Shown: piece after piece, positions 9,971 through 18,682 of the stretch | How the letters are laid out: every line of letters begins with the position of its first letter | Position numbering within the stretch: position 1 is the first letter of the stretch | Assembly: GCA_903789665.1 (NCBI GenBank) | Contig: CAIFEX010000001.1 | Span: 82,748-146,747 of the forward strand | DNA: 64,000 nucleotides | DNA from: an uncultured Clostridium sp. | GTDB taxonomy: Bacteria; Bacillota; Clostridia; Clostridiales; Clostridiaceae | Direction of reading: 5' to 3' | The notes under the pieces: generated by a model | Databases searched by the model: none | What the model was told of the DNA's origin: nothing | What the model saw: the letters and a program-made list of their open reading frames with translations, nothing else | Translations under genes and position numbers: made by a program

Positions 9971-11761
9971 TTAAATGGCATTGTTTTCTGTTTCTTTATC
10001 AAATTTCCCGGATTTCAAATCTGTAATCCAATGTCTGATACTTTCGTAAAGTATGACTACCAGTATGACTATCAATATGACGGATAATACTGTAAGCAAA
10101 GTCTTATGATTTGGAATGTAGTTTCCGGTTATATTTTCAACAGATGCCGTTAAGGTTGCCACACTTATGAAAACCATAGGTATTACTGTAATTGGTATAT
10201 ATTTTTTCTTGCCCATTCTTATTAGAACCGAAGTACCAATTGCAAAAGCTATGGCTGCCAAACTCTGGTTGGCTACACCAAACAGCGGCCAGATGGTTGA
10301 TATATTACCGGTGTACAGCAAGTACCCCCAGGCAAATGACATAAGAAAACTGAAGAAAACTATATTGAACCAGGAATCCTTTTTTGCAAGAGGCTTGGAA
10401 ACTTTACCTATCAAATCCTGTATTAGGTATCTTCCTATTCTGGTGCCTGCATCTATTGTAGTCAAGATAAACAGCGCTTCAAACATTATGCAGAAATGAT
10501 ACCAGTAGGACATCAGTCCCTCCATGCCTGGTATTTTATAAAATACATAGGACATACCTACTGCAAGGGATACACCTCCACCAGGCCTGCCTGCCAGGTT
10601 TTCACCCACCATCTGTGACAGCATGGGAAGCTCTTTTGGAATCATTCCAAGTTTTGCAAATACAGCTGGTGCAGAGTTTATGGCGAAGTAATCGGCTGTT
10701 GGAAGACAGGTTGCGGCTATCAGTGCCATAAGTGCTATAAAGGATTCTATGAGCATTGAACCGAAACCTATGGGCAGTATATCCTTTTCATTTGAAATGA
10801 GTTTGGGCGTAGTTCCGGAACTTATGAGAGAATGGAACCCCGACAGTGCACCACAGGCTATGGTTATGAATAGGAATGGGAACACTTTCCCCGGAATAAT
10901 AGGTCCTCCGCCTGCTGTGAATTTGGTAAGTGCCGGCATCTGGAGAGTTGGTCTGACAAATATGATACCTACTACCAGCAGTGCTATAACACCCAGTTTC
11001 ATATATGTGCTTAAGTAATCTCTTGGCAGCATCAGCAGCCATACGGGAAGAACCGCAGCGCAGAAACCGTATATAGCCAGTATAAGTGACATCTGTTTAA
11101 CATTGAAAGTTAAATATGGAGCTATAGCCGTGTGCTGGATAACAGGTCCCAGGGCAACTCCGAGAATGATGAGTCCCATACCTATGACAGTACCTTCAGC
11201 TATTTTACCAGGCCTTATGAATTTAAGATAAATACCTACGAAAATTGCTACTGGAATGGTAAAACCAACTGTGAAAGTACCCCAGGGGCTGTTGTAGAGT
11301 GAGTTTACTATTGGAAGTCCAAGACCTGCCATAGTAATTATCAATATAAATATAACTGAAATCGATGTGATGAAACCCATTTTTTCACCTAAATTTTTTC
11401 TGGCGATCTCTGCAATGGATTGTCCATCTTGTCTGACTGAAGCAAATAAAATTACCATATCGTGAACTCCACCAGCTAATACACCACCTATTAAAATCCA
11501 CAGTGCACCTGGTAGATAACCAAATTGGGCTGCCAGTACAGGTCCAATTAATGGTCCTGCACCTGCAATTGCGGCAAAGTGATGGCCCAGAAGTATCCAT
11601 TTGTTGGTTGGAACGTAGTCATGGCCATCCTCGAATTTTTTAGATGGAACTTCTCTGGTTTCGTCTAAAACCAGTACTTTAGCTGCAATCCAGGAGCCGT
11701 AAAATCTGTAACCCAGAACTAATACAAGAGCTCCTACAATTACAAGCACTATTGAGTTCAT
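9971..11761 (-). CDS. cstA: CstA-family transporter, copy 2
   Basis: The second CstA-type membrane transporter, 596 residues, with the same family motifs as the downstream copy. Protein identity with copy 1 is almost complete over the middle and lower at the N-terminal third and the C-terminal quarter. It is divergent from the LytS-like kinase gene, with a 276-bp shared intergenic region holding two CTTAATGGTTTACAT repeats. The ribosome binding site GGGAGGTT is strong. The arrangement mirrors E. coli, where BtsS/BtsR (LytS/LytTR) control the CstA-family pyruvate transporter BtsT, so regulated pyruvate uptake is the best guess. Confidence 0.92.
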   Translation of the reverse strand: MNSIVLVIVGALVLVLGYRFYGSWIAAKVLVLDETREVPSKKFEDGHDYVPTNKWILLGHHFAAIAGAGPLIGPVLAAQFGYLPGALWILIGGVLAGGVHDMVILFASVRQDGQSIAEIARKNLGEKMGFITSISVIFILIITMAGLGLPIVNSLYNSPWGTFTVGFTIPVAIFVGIYLKFIRPGKIAEGTVIGMGLIILGVALGPVIQHTAIAPYLTFNVKQMSLILAIYGFCAAVLPVWLLMLPRDYLSTYMKLGVIALLVVGIIFVRPTLQMPALTKFTAGGGPIIPGKVFPFLFITIACGALSGFHSLISSGTTPKLISNEKDILPIGFGSMLIESFIALMALIAATCLPTADYFAINSAPAVFAKLGMIPKELPMLSQMVGENLAGRPGGGVSLAVGMSYVFYKIPGMEGLMSYWYHFCIMFEALFILTTIDAGTRIGRYLIQDLIGKVSKPLAKKDSWFNIVFFSFLMSFAWGYLLYTGNISTIWPLFGVANQSLAAIAFAIGTSVLIRMGKKKYIPITVIPMVFISVATLTASVENITGNYIPNHKTLLTVLSVILIVILVVILYESIRHWITDLKSGKFDKETENNAI

Positions 11762-11804
11762 AAAACAACCTCCCTTAAAATTTTATAAATAAATACAAGT
11801 AATG

Positions 11805-11840
11805 CTTAATGGTTTACATATGATACTTAATGGTTTACAT
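11805..11840. promoter_or_regulatory. 21-bp-spaced direct repeats between cstA and LytS/LytTR genes
   Basis: CTTAATGGTTTACAT occurs exactly twice, at 11805-11819 and 11826-11840, a 21-bp period (two helical turns). In the direction of cstA the core reads AACCATTAAG, which fits the LytTR core ACC(A/G)TT and agrees with the repeats before cstA copy 1. It lies 44-79 bp upstream of the cstA start. It is the probable binding site of the adjacent LytTR response regulator. Confidence 0.65.
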
Positions 11841-12037
11841 CCATAATGATAGTATGAATGTATTAATTTTTCTATCTAAAATCGCTGAATTGATGAAAAG
11901 GTACATTAAAAAGTCAAAATAGAAGGCCAATTGACATTTTTTTATTCGTTATAAGTTTAATTTTGTTATATAATGTTATATAATTTATTAATAGAGATAG
12001 AAAGTAAGCAAAGTGGTTTTTCTAGGAGTGGTAAATT

Positions 12038-13747
12038 TTGATATATATTCAATTGCTTGAAAGCATGGCTCTTATAGCTATATCTGCATATATATACAAC
12101 CAGTCGCATGTCTTGAAAAATATGATCAAGGGTGAGCTGAAATTTATAGATAAGGTTGCACTTATAGCATTTTTTGGGATATTAGGCATTATAGGCAATT
12201 ATACAGGTGTGAATGTGGAACCATATGCCATGAACAGTATTAAGCCGATGGGTTCCATTCAGGCAGGCTATATAGGGCTGCATGATGCCATAGCCAATAC
12301 CCGTCCCATAGCAGCTATAGTGGGAGGATATATAGGGGGACCCATATTTGGAATAATAATTGGAATTATAGCTGGAACCCATAGGTATTTTTTAGGGGGA
12401 TTTACTGCCCTTTCCTGTGGAGTTGCCACTTTGGCGGAGGGATTTATCGGAGGGCTTATAAAGAAGTATTCAAAAGATGAAGATTTTAATTTAAAGCACG
12501 TATTTATAGGGGCAGTATCGGCGGAATGCTGCCAGATGATTATAATTTTATTGCTTTCCAGGCCATTTAGTGCTGCACTTAAACTGGTGGATATCATAGC
12601 AGTGCCTATGATACTGATAAATTCACTTGGATCGGTGATTTTTATAAATATAATAAAAAGTGCCAAGGAGGAATATAATAGAATTGGTGCCATAGAGGCA
12701 CAGAGAGCTTTAAATATTGCAAAGAAAACGATGAATTATATGAGAAAGGGACTTGACAGAAAGACGGCAAAAAATGTTTCTGAAATAATATATGAAATGA
12801 CTGATGCAGATGGTATATTTATAGGAGATAAAAATGGATTCTTAGCCTATTCAGGAATTGACATATGTGAAGACAAGTTAAAAAAGGAGGTAAAAAATTA
12901 TAATAAGTCGCCCGATTACAGAGTTATTGAATTGATAAACAGTGACAGATCAATGTTTTTTGTATGTGCCCCTTTTAAAATACCTAACTCAGGTTTTGAA
13001 GGAGTGCTTGGATTGGGGGTGAGATCGAAGAAAAACATCAATCCCTATTTCGTGCAATTTGGGAAAGAACTAAGTGATCTCTTGTCAAACCAGATCGAGT
13101 TGTATAAGTTAAACAAATTGGCTAAAGAAGCATCTACGGCAGAATTCAGGGCTTTAAGGGCTCAAATTGAACCTCATTTTTTGTTTAACGCACTAAATAC
13201 CATAGCATCTTTTTGCAGGACAAATCCTCTAAAAGCTAGGGAACTCATAATAGATTTATCTAATTATTTTAGACAGACTTTAAAAAGGCAGGAGGATTTT
13301 GTCTATTTAAAAGATGAAATTGAATTTATCCAATCCTATCTTTCTATTGAAACGGCCAGATTTGGTGACAGACTTCGTTTAATTATTGATGTACCGGAGG
13401 AAATGATGGATAAGAAAGTACCTGTATTTGTGCTTCAGCCCATTGTTGAAAACGCTGTAAAGCACGGCATACTGCCTAAACCGGAAGGCGGGGAGGTGTA
13501 TCTCAAGGCATTTTTTGAAGACGGTGAAATACGTTTTTGCGTAAGAGATACGGGAGTGGGAATGGATCAAAAGAGATTAAAGGAAGTATTAACTAAATGG
13601 CCGGGCATAGGGCTTAAGAATGTAAATGAAAGATTGAAACTATTGTATGGGGAAGATCATGGACTTGATATAAAGACGTCTGTAAATAATGGAACCAAGG
13701 TTAGTTTTTCAATATCAATGAGGGAGGTTTCATCGGTAGATGGATAA
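12038..13747 (+). CDS. LytS-type sensor histidine kinase (5TM-Lyt)
   Basis: Membrane sensor kinase of a LytS/YpdA/BtsS-type two-component system, 569 residues. Residues 1-165 form the multi-pass 5TM-5TMR_Lyt sensor with the NxxGVxxGP-like segments around GYIGLHDAIANTRPIAA. A GAF-like part follows (about 230-355). The LytS kinase core has His380 in PHFLFNALN, and a C-terminal ATPase domain has the N-box VENAVKHG. The start is TTG, supported by AGGAG nine bases upstream. Its stop overlaps the response regulator start by 8 bp, so translation is coupled. BtsS binds pyruvate, and the divergent cstA gene suggests a similar ligand here; that is inference. Confidence 0.93.
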   Translation: MIYIQLLESMALIAISAYIYNQSHVLKNMIKGELKFIDKVALIAFFGILGIIGNYTGVNVEPYAMNSIKPMGSIQAGYIGLHDAIANTRPIAAIVGGYIGGPIFGIIIGIIAGTHRYFLGGFTALSCGVATLAEGFIGGLIKKYSKDEDFNLKHVFIGAVSAECCQMIIILLLSRPFSAALKLVDIIAVPMILINSLGSVIFINIIKSAKEEYNRIGAIEAQRALNIAKKTMNYMRKGLDRKTAKNVSEIIYEMTDADGIFIGDKNGFLAYSGIDICEDKLKKEVKNYNKSPDYRVIELINSDRSMFFVCAPFKIPNSGFEGVLGLGVRSKKNINPYFVQFGKELSDLLSNQIELYKLNKLAKEASTAEFRALRAQIEPHFLFNALNTIASFCRTNPLKARELIIDLSNYFRQTLKRQEDFVYLKDEIEFIQSYLSIETARFGDRLRLIIDVPEEMMDKKVPVFVLQPIVENAVKHGILPKPEGGEVYLKAFFEDGEIRFCVRDTGVGMDQKRLKEVLTKWPGIGLKNVNERLKLLYGEDHGLDIKTSVNNGTKVSFSISMREVSSVDG

Positions 13748-14510
13748 ATTGAGATGTGTTATTGTAGAAGATGAGATACCTGCTGCAGAAGAACTGAGCT
13801 ATATAATATCACAGCATGAAGGCATATCTGTAGAGGGAATTGCATATGACGGCAAAACCGGCATGGAGCTTATAAAATCAAAAAAGCCTGATGCGGTATT
13901 TTTAGATATAAATATGCCAGCAAAAAATGGTATGGAAGTAGCTAAAAATATCAAAAAGTTTGACGATAATATCGATATAATATTTGTCACTGCTTATGAA
14001 GAGCATGCAGTAAAGGCATTTGAACTAAATGCACTGGATTATGTGCTAAAGCCATTTGATGAAAGCAGAATAGCAGTTACTATAGACAGGCTTATGCAAA
14101 AAAATAATAAGAATGTGGAATATGAGAAAATACCTAAGGATATTTTGAATGAATTGATAGACAAGATGGACAGAGAAAAGAAACTTGTAAAAAAAATACC
14201 TTGTGAAAGGCATGGAAAGATAATACTGGTAGATGTGAATGATATCTATTACTGTTATATAAAAGATGATAAAACGTATGTCAAGGTGAAAGATGACAGT
14301 TACCTGGTAGGATACACCCTGGCCCAGATAGAAGAAAGAACTAATTTTTTCAGATCTCATAGAAGTTTTTTGGTGAATATAGATAATATCAAAGAATTAT
14401 ATTCATGGTTTAACGGCACTTACAAGTTGGTTATGGATGATGAAGAAGAATCAGAGGTGCCGATAAGCCGAAATAATGTAAAAAAATTAAAGAAGCTTCT
14501 CAAAATGTAG
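13740..14510 (+). CDS. LytTR-family response regulator
   Basis: Partner of the upstream LytS-type kinase, 256 residues. The receiver domain (1-120) has the acidic pocket VEDE near residue 10, the phosphoacceptor Asp56 in FLDINMP, the conserved Thr in FVTAYEEHA and Lys in LKPF. A linker leads to a LytTR DNA-binding domain (about 150-255) containing FFRSHRSFLVNIDNI. LytTR proteins bind tandem direct repeats, matching the two repeat pairs found before the cstA genes. It is coupled by an 8-bp overlap to the kinase and followed 16 bp later by a small thiamine-binding-family gene. Confidence 0.94.
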   Translation: MDKLRCVIVEDEIPAAEELSYIISQHEGISVEGIAYDGKTGMELIKSKKPDAVFLDINMPAKNGMEVAKNIKKFDDNIDIIFVTAYEEHAVKAFELNALDYVLKPFDESRIAVTIDRLMQKNNKNVEYEKIPKDILNELIDKMDREKKLVKKIPCERHGKIILVDVNDIYYCYIKDDKTYVKVKDDSYLVGYTLAQIEERTNFFRSHRSFLVNIDNIKELYSWFNGTYKLVMDDEEESEVPISRNNVKKLKKLLKM

Positions 14511-14526
14511 TTAGGAGGTTGATATT

Positions 14527-14817
14527 ATGGCACTGGCAAACGTGAGTCTGCAGGTTTTGCCTTTAGTTGATGAAAAGGAGCTTTATGGAGTAGTTGATAA
14601 GGTAATTGAGTACATAGATTCCTGTGGAGTTAAATATGAAGTAGGACCTATGGAGACTACGATGGAGGGGGAATTAAGCCGGCTTTTGAAAATAGTGGAA
14701 AAGGCCCAGAATATATGTGTTAAATACGGGGCCTCTAGAGTGGCATCCGTAGTAAAAATAGACTATAAGCCCTCCGGGATTACCATGGAAGAAAAAATAG
14801 GAAAATATAGGAAATAG
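14527..14817 (+). CDS. Thiamine-binding-like protein, MTH1187/YkoF family (DUF77)
   Basis: The 96-residue cytoplasmic protein is of the MTH1187/YkoF fold. It shows the family pattern: an N-terminal strand (ANVSLQVLPL), an internal EVGPMETTMEGE stretch and a C-terminal KIDYKPSG. Relatives bind thiamine-like ligands and form tetramers, but most have no assigned role. It has a strong site (TTAGGAGG) and lies 16 bp after the response regulator, so it is the last gene of the kinase-regulator operon, closed by a terminator. A link to the two-component system is positional only. Confidence 0.8.
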   Translation: MALANVSLQVLPLVDEKELYGVVDKVIEYIDSCGVKYEVGPMETTMEGELSRLLKIVEKAQNICVKYGASRVASVVKIDYKPSGITMEEKIGKYRK

Positions 14818-14823
14818 TATTGA

Positions 14824-14864
14824 GTGCGGTAGGACTTTGGAAAAATACTGCCGCACGTTTGTTT
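14824..14864 (+). terminator. Terminator after the two-component operon
   Basis: GTGCGGTAG and CTGCCGCAC pair over a 15-base loop (one G-U), followed by GTTTGTTT. The distal end touches the stop codon of the convergent ABC-F gene. Confidence 0.7.
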
Positions 14865-16776
14865 ACAGCATCTTTTCCCACTTATTGTATAACCCATCTA
14901 TTTTATGTTGTGTGTCTGAAACTTTTTTGTTTATTTCACTGCTTTTTTTAGGGTTGGAATAGATTTCTTTTAGGCACAATTTTTTTTGTAACTCTGTCAG
15001 AGAATTTTCTAAAGTTGATATTTCCTGCTCGATATTTTCTATTTCAGCTTTTTTTTCATGCTGTTTTTTTTCAAGATCCCTTTTCTTCCTTCTGTCATGC
15101 TGCATCTGAGTTTTGGTTTTCCCGCTGATTTTTTCCTGATTTTCAAATCTCGAGGGGTTTTTTTTCTTTTCGACATAATAAGAGTAATTTCCCAAATATT
15201 CTTTCATGCCATCTTTACTTAATTCATATATCCTGTTTACAGATTTATTCAAAAAATATCTATCATGGGAAATTACAAGCAAAGTACCGCTGTAGTTTAA
15301 CAGTGCATTTTCCAGAGCTTCTCTTGAATTTATATCCAGATGGTTTGTAGGTTCATCTAAAAGCAGAAAGTTTGATTTAGATAAAATTAATTTTAGTAGG
15401 TTTATCCTGCATTTTTCACCTCCGCTTAGAGAAGAAATTTTTTTAAATACTGTATCTCCGGTGAAAAGAAAGCTTGCTAATGAATTTCGTATTTCTGTAT
15501 CAGTTAATTTGGGAAATTTATTCCATACTTCTTCCAGAATTGTGTTTTCAGGATCCAAATCGGACTGTTCCTGATCATAATACCCTATTTTTACATTCTT
15601 GCCCAATAGACATTTTCCTGTATCAGGTTTGATTTTTCCCATAATTATTTTAAAAAGTGTGGTTTTTCCACAGCCATTTTCACCAATAATTGCTGTTTTT
15701 TCACCTCTTTCTATTTTAAAATTTAAATTTTGAAATAGAGTATTGCTGTCGAAACCCTTGCTTAAATTTTCTACTTGTAGTACATCATTTCCGCTGTTTA
15801 GCCGGGTTTCAAATGTAACATTTTTTATTTTTTTATCTTTGTCAGGAGGGGATATTCTTTTTAGTTTGTTTAACCTTTTTTCCCTGCTTTCTGCTGCTTT
15901 TATACTTTTTTCTCTGTTGAAAGATCTGTATTTTTTAATGATTTCCTCCTGCTTTTTTATTTCCTCCTGCTGTATATTGTATGCTTTTAGCTGGACTTCA
16001 TAATTTTTCTTTTTAAGCTCCAGGTATTTGGTATAATTGCCGTTGTAGCAATTTATATGGCCATTTATAAGCTCTATAGTTGAACTGGTTATGGCATCTA
16101 AAAAGTATCTGTCGTGGGATATTGATATTACAGTACCTTTGTAGGATTTTAAATAGTCCTCGAGCCATTCTATGGCATCTAAATCCAGGTGGTTTGTCGG
16201 TTCGTCAAGCAAGAGTATGTCTGGTTTTATAAGAAGGAGTTTACAAAGTGCAACACGTGTTTTTTTGCCGCCGCTCAGTACATCTATGGGTGTGCTGTAT
16301 TCTTCTTCGGAAAATCCCAGACCCTTTAAAGTTTTATTTATCTCTGCCTTGTAGGTATATCCTCCCCTGTTTTTATAGATTTCAGAGAAAGTAGTGTAAT
16401 CATTTATCAATTTATTATGATACTCTTCATTATGTGAGTCATAGGGCTCACTCATCAGAGTTTCCAGTTTGCCCAATTTTTTTTCCAGATTTACGAGATC
16501 CTTAAATACAGTGTACATTTCTTTATATATTGTATTTGAGGAATTTAAAGACAAATGCTGAGTTAGGTATCCCAGGTTTTTTGATTTGTCTATATATAGA
16601 TCTCCGCTGTCATAACTGGATTTATTGGTCAAAATATTGAATAAAGTGGATTTACCAGCTCCATTTGGACCTATGAGACCTATTTTGTCTCCTTCATTTA
16701 TATTGAAAGTTACATTTTCAAGTACAACTTTTATTCCATAGCTTTTATGGATGTTCTTACAACTTAAAACTACCAT
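14863..16776 (-). CDS. ABC-F family ATPase (YdiF/Uup-like)
   Basis: Soluble tandem-ATPase protein of the ABC-F family, 637 residues, with no membrane segments. Members act on the ribosome, either as translation factors or in antibiotic protection. Domain 1 has Walker A GPNGAGKST (36-44), signature LSGGKKTR and Walker B LLLDEPTNHLD. Domain 2 has GENGCGKTT (about 364) and LSGGEKCR with a second LLLDEPTNHLD. The charged inter-domain linker and a long C-terminal lysine/glutamate-rich coiled coil resemble Bacillus YdiF. The ATG follows GGAAGGTG. The sequence does not say whether it is a housekeeping factor or a resistance determinant; no drug-resistance context is seen. Confidence 0.92.
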   Translation of the reverse strand: MVVLSCKNIHKSYGIKVVLENVTFNINEGDKIGLIGPNGAGKSTLFNILTNKSSYDSGDLYIDKSKNLGYLTQHLSLNSSNTIYKEMYTVFKDLVNLEKKLGKLETLMSEPYDSHNEEYHNKLINDYTTFSEIYKNRGGYTYKAEINKTLKGLGFSEEEYSTPIDVLSGGKKTRVALCKLLLIKPDILLLDEPTNHLDLDAIEWLEDYLKSYKGTVISISHDRYFLDAITSSTIELINGHINCYNGNYTKYLELKKKNYEVQLKAYNIQQEEIKKQEEIIKKYRSFNREKSIKAAESREKRLNKLKRISPPDKDKKIKNVTFETRLNSGNDVLQVENLSKGFDSNTLFQNLNFKIERGEKTAIIGENGCGKTTLFKIIMGKIKPDTGKCLLGKNVKIGYYDQEQSDLDPENTILEEVWNKFPKLTDTEIRNSLASFLFTGDTVFKKISSLSGGEKCRINLLKLILSKSNFLLLDEPTNHLDINSREALENALLNYSGTLLVISHDRYFLNKSVNRIYELSKDGMKEYLGNYSYYVEKKKNPSRFENQEKISGKTKTQMQHDRRKKRDLEKKQHEKKAEIENIEQEISTLENSLTELQKKLCLKEIYSNPKKSSEINKKVSDTQHKIDGLYNKWEKML

Positions 16777-16879
16777 GAGTAAATAACACCTTCCTTAACC
16801 ATTAATATTTTACTATTGGTGATAACTTTTTTGTAGTCCTAATTTGAAATATTGTATTAGATAATAGAAAAAGAAGCTA

Positions 16880-16909
16880 TTGACATATGATATAATTAAA
16901 TAATAGTAT
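16880..16909 (+). promoter_or_regulatory. Promoter of rex
   Basis: Consensus TTGACA at 16880-16885 and TAGTAT at 16904-16909, separated by 18 bp, about 60 bp before the rex start. Confidence 0.5.
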
Positions 16910-16967
16910 AAATTATATAAATATAATAATAGATAAGATAATAAATTTTATAAATACGAGGTGCTTT

Positions 16968-17600
16968 ATGGATAAGAAAAAAAATATATCGATGGCTGTG
17001 ATAAGGAGATTGCCCAAATATCATAGATATTTAGGCGATCTGATGAAAAACGACGTAGATAGAATATCTTCAAAAGAATTGAGTGAAAAAATAGGGTTTA
17101 CAGCCTCCCAAATAAGACAGGACTTGAATTGTTTTGGAGATTTTGGACAGCAGGGTTACGGGTATAATGTAAGTGAATTATATAGCCAGATATGCAATAT
17201 ACTTGGCCTTGTGAAATTGTATAAAACAGTGATAATAGGTGCAGGGAATATAGGTCAGGCTATAGCTAATTATACCGGCTTTGAAAAATTGGGGTTTGAA
17301 TTAAAATCTATATTTGATGTAAACCCTAAACTCATTGGCCTTAGGATAAGAGATATTGAAATAAAAGATATTGACTATCTGCCTGATTTTTTAAAGGAGA
17401 ATACTATAGATATAGGTATAATATGTGTTCCGAGCATTAATGCACAGAAAGTTTGTGATATACTGGTAAAAAATGGAGTAAAGGGTATTTGGAATTTTGC
17501 GCCGGTGGATCTGGTAGTTCCGGATGATGTGAAAGTAGAAGGTGTACATTTAAGTGACAGCTTGCTGATTTTAAGTTGTCTGTTAAATGATATGGAATAA
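16968..17600 (+). CDS. rex: Redox-sensing transcriptional repressor Rex
   Basis: NADH/NAD+-sensing repressor, 210 residues, the usual Rex length. An N-terminal winged helix (residues 1-80, including SKELSEKIGFTASQIRQDL) is followed by a Rossmann NAD(H)-binding domain with GAGNIGQA at 91-98, and a C-terminal dimer-swap helix. In clostridia Rex represses fermentation genes such as crt-bcd-etfBA-hbd when NADH is low. Here it lies directly upstream of that very operon, in the same orientation, with a good Rex site (17754-17771) between them. Confidence 0.97.
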   Translation: MDKKKNISMAVIRRLPKYHRYLGDLMKNDVDRISSKELSEKIGFTASQIRQDLNCFGDFGQQGYGYNVSELYSQICNILGLVKLYKTVIIGAGNIGQAIANYTGFEKLGFELKSIFDVNPKLIGLRIRDIEIKDIDYLPDFLKENTIDIGIICVPSINAQKVCDILVKNGVKGIWNFAPVDLVVPDDVKVEGVHLSDSLLILSCLLNDME

Positions 17601-17753
17601 AAATTTGTTTAACAAATACAGCTGTACAGTATAAAATTCTGAATTTTAGATAAAAGTAGCAATAATTATACTATTTATATTGAAATATGTAACTTCAAAG
17701 TATATAATAATAGTTAAAGCAAAGGATTTTACTTTGACTATTATTGCATATAT

Positions 17754-17771
17754 TTGTGATATTATTAACAA
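17754..17771 (+). promoter_or_regulatory. Rex operator before crt
   Basis: TTGTGATATTATTAACAA matches the clostridial Rex consensus TTGTTAA-N4-TTAACAA at 12 of 14 defined positions. It lies 82 bp before the crt ATG and 30 bp upstream of a TATAAT at 17801-17806, where bound Rex would block RNA polymerase. The rest of the 17601-17853 gap is A/T-rich. Confidence 0.75.
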
Positions 17772-17853
17772 TTGTTGCGATAAAACATTTAATTTTATCA
17801 TATAATTTTATCATAAATTTATTAAAATTATTAAAACTTTGGGGAGGGTCAAT

Positions 17854-18633
17854 ATGGAATATAAGAATATTATTCTGAAAAAAGAGGGGAAACTGGCACT
17901 GCTTACAATAAATAGGCCTAAGGCACTCAATGCTTTGAATTCGGAGACAGTAACCGAAATAAATGGCGCTCTGGATGAGATTGCAGCAGATGATACTGTG
18001 CTGGCTGTAATAGTTACTGGTTCAGGGAAATCTTTTGTAGCTGGGGCAGATATAACTGAGATGAAAGATTTCAATTCTGTTGAAGGAAGAAAATTCGGCA
18101 GACTTGGCAATAAAGTTTTCAGAAAACTTGAGAATTTGGAAAAACCCGTTATAGCAGCGGTAAATGGTTTTGCTCTAGGCGGTGGATGTGAACTTTCCTT
18201 GGCTTGCGATATAAGGTTGGCTTCTACAAAAGCTAAATTTGGACAACCAGAAGTAGGACTGGGAATTACTCCGGGTTTTGGAGGAACTCAAAGGCTTGCA
18301 AGAGTAGTTGGACTGGGCATGGCCAAAGAACTCATATATACTGCAAAAATGATAAAGGCTGATGAGGCTTTTAGAATAGGTCTGGTAAACGGTGTATATG
18401 AACCTGAAAATTTGCTGGAAGAAGCAAAAAAACTGGCAAATACAATAGTGGCCAATGCACCTATAGCTGTTAGAATGAGCAAAGTTGCCATAAATAGGGG
18501 AATTCAATGTGACATAGATACAGCTACAGCTTACGAATCAGAAGTATTTGGTGAATGCTTTTCTACAGAAGATCAAAAAGAGGGAATGACGGCTTTTGTA
18601 GAAAAAAGAGAGAAAAATTTTAAGAATAAATAA
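17854..18633 (+). CDS. crt: 3-Hydroxybutyryl-CoA dehydratase (crotonase)
   Basis: Converts (S)-3-hydroxybutyryl-CoA to crotonyl-CoA in butyrate formation. The 259-residue protein is a crotonase-fold enzyme. The oxyanion-hole motif is FVAGADI. The catalytic glutamates are Glu113 in GGGCELSL and Glu133 in QPEVGLG, with the same 20-residue spacing as in rat enoyl-CoA hydratase. I take ATG 17854, seven bases after GGGGAGGG, rather than an in-frame TTG at 17839 that precedes this ribosome site. First gene of crt-bcd-etfB-etfA-hbd, under a probable Rex operator. Confidence 0.96.
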   Translation: MEYKNIILKKEGKLALLTINRPKALNALNSETVTEINGALDEIAADDTVLAVIVTGSGKSFVAGADITEMKDFNSVEGRKFGRLGNKVFRKLENLEKPVIAAVNGFALGGGCELSLACDIRLASTKAKFGQPEVGLGITPGFGGTQRLARVVGLGMAKELIYTAKMIKADEAFRIGLVNGVYEPENLLEEAKKLANTIVANAPIAVRMSKVAINRGIQCDIDTATAYESEVFGECFSTEDQKEGMTAFVEKREKNFKNK

Positions 18634-18682
18634 TTTGGAGGCTATATTTTATAGTATGAAACTATATTAGGGGGTAAAATAA

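Noticed and set aside
17603..17617. ATTTGTTTAACAAAT palindrome just after rex
   Set aside because: It looks like a Rex site but the half sites are one base apart instead of four, so it does not fit the consensus spacing.
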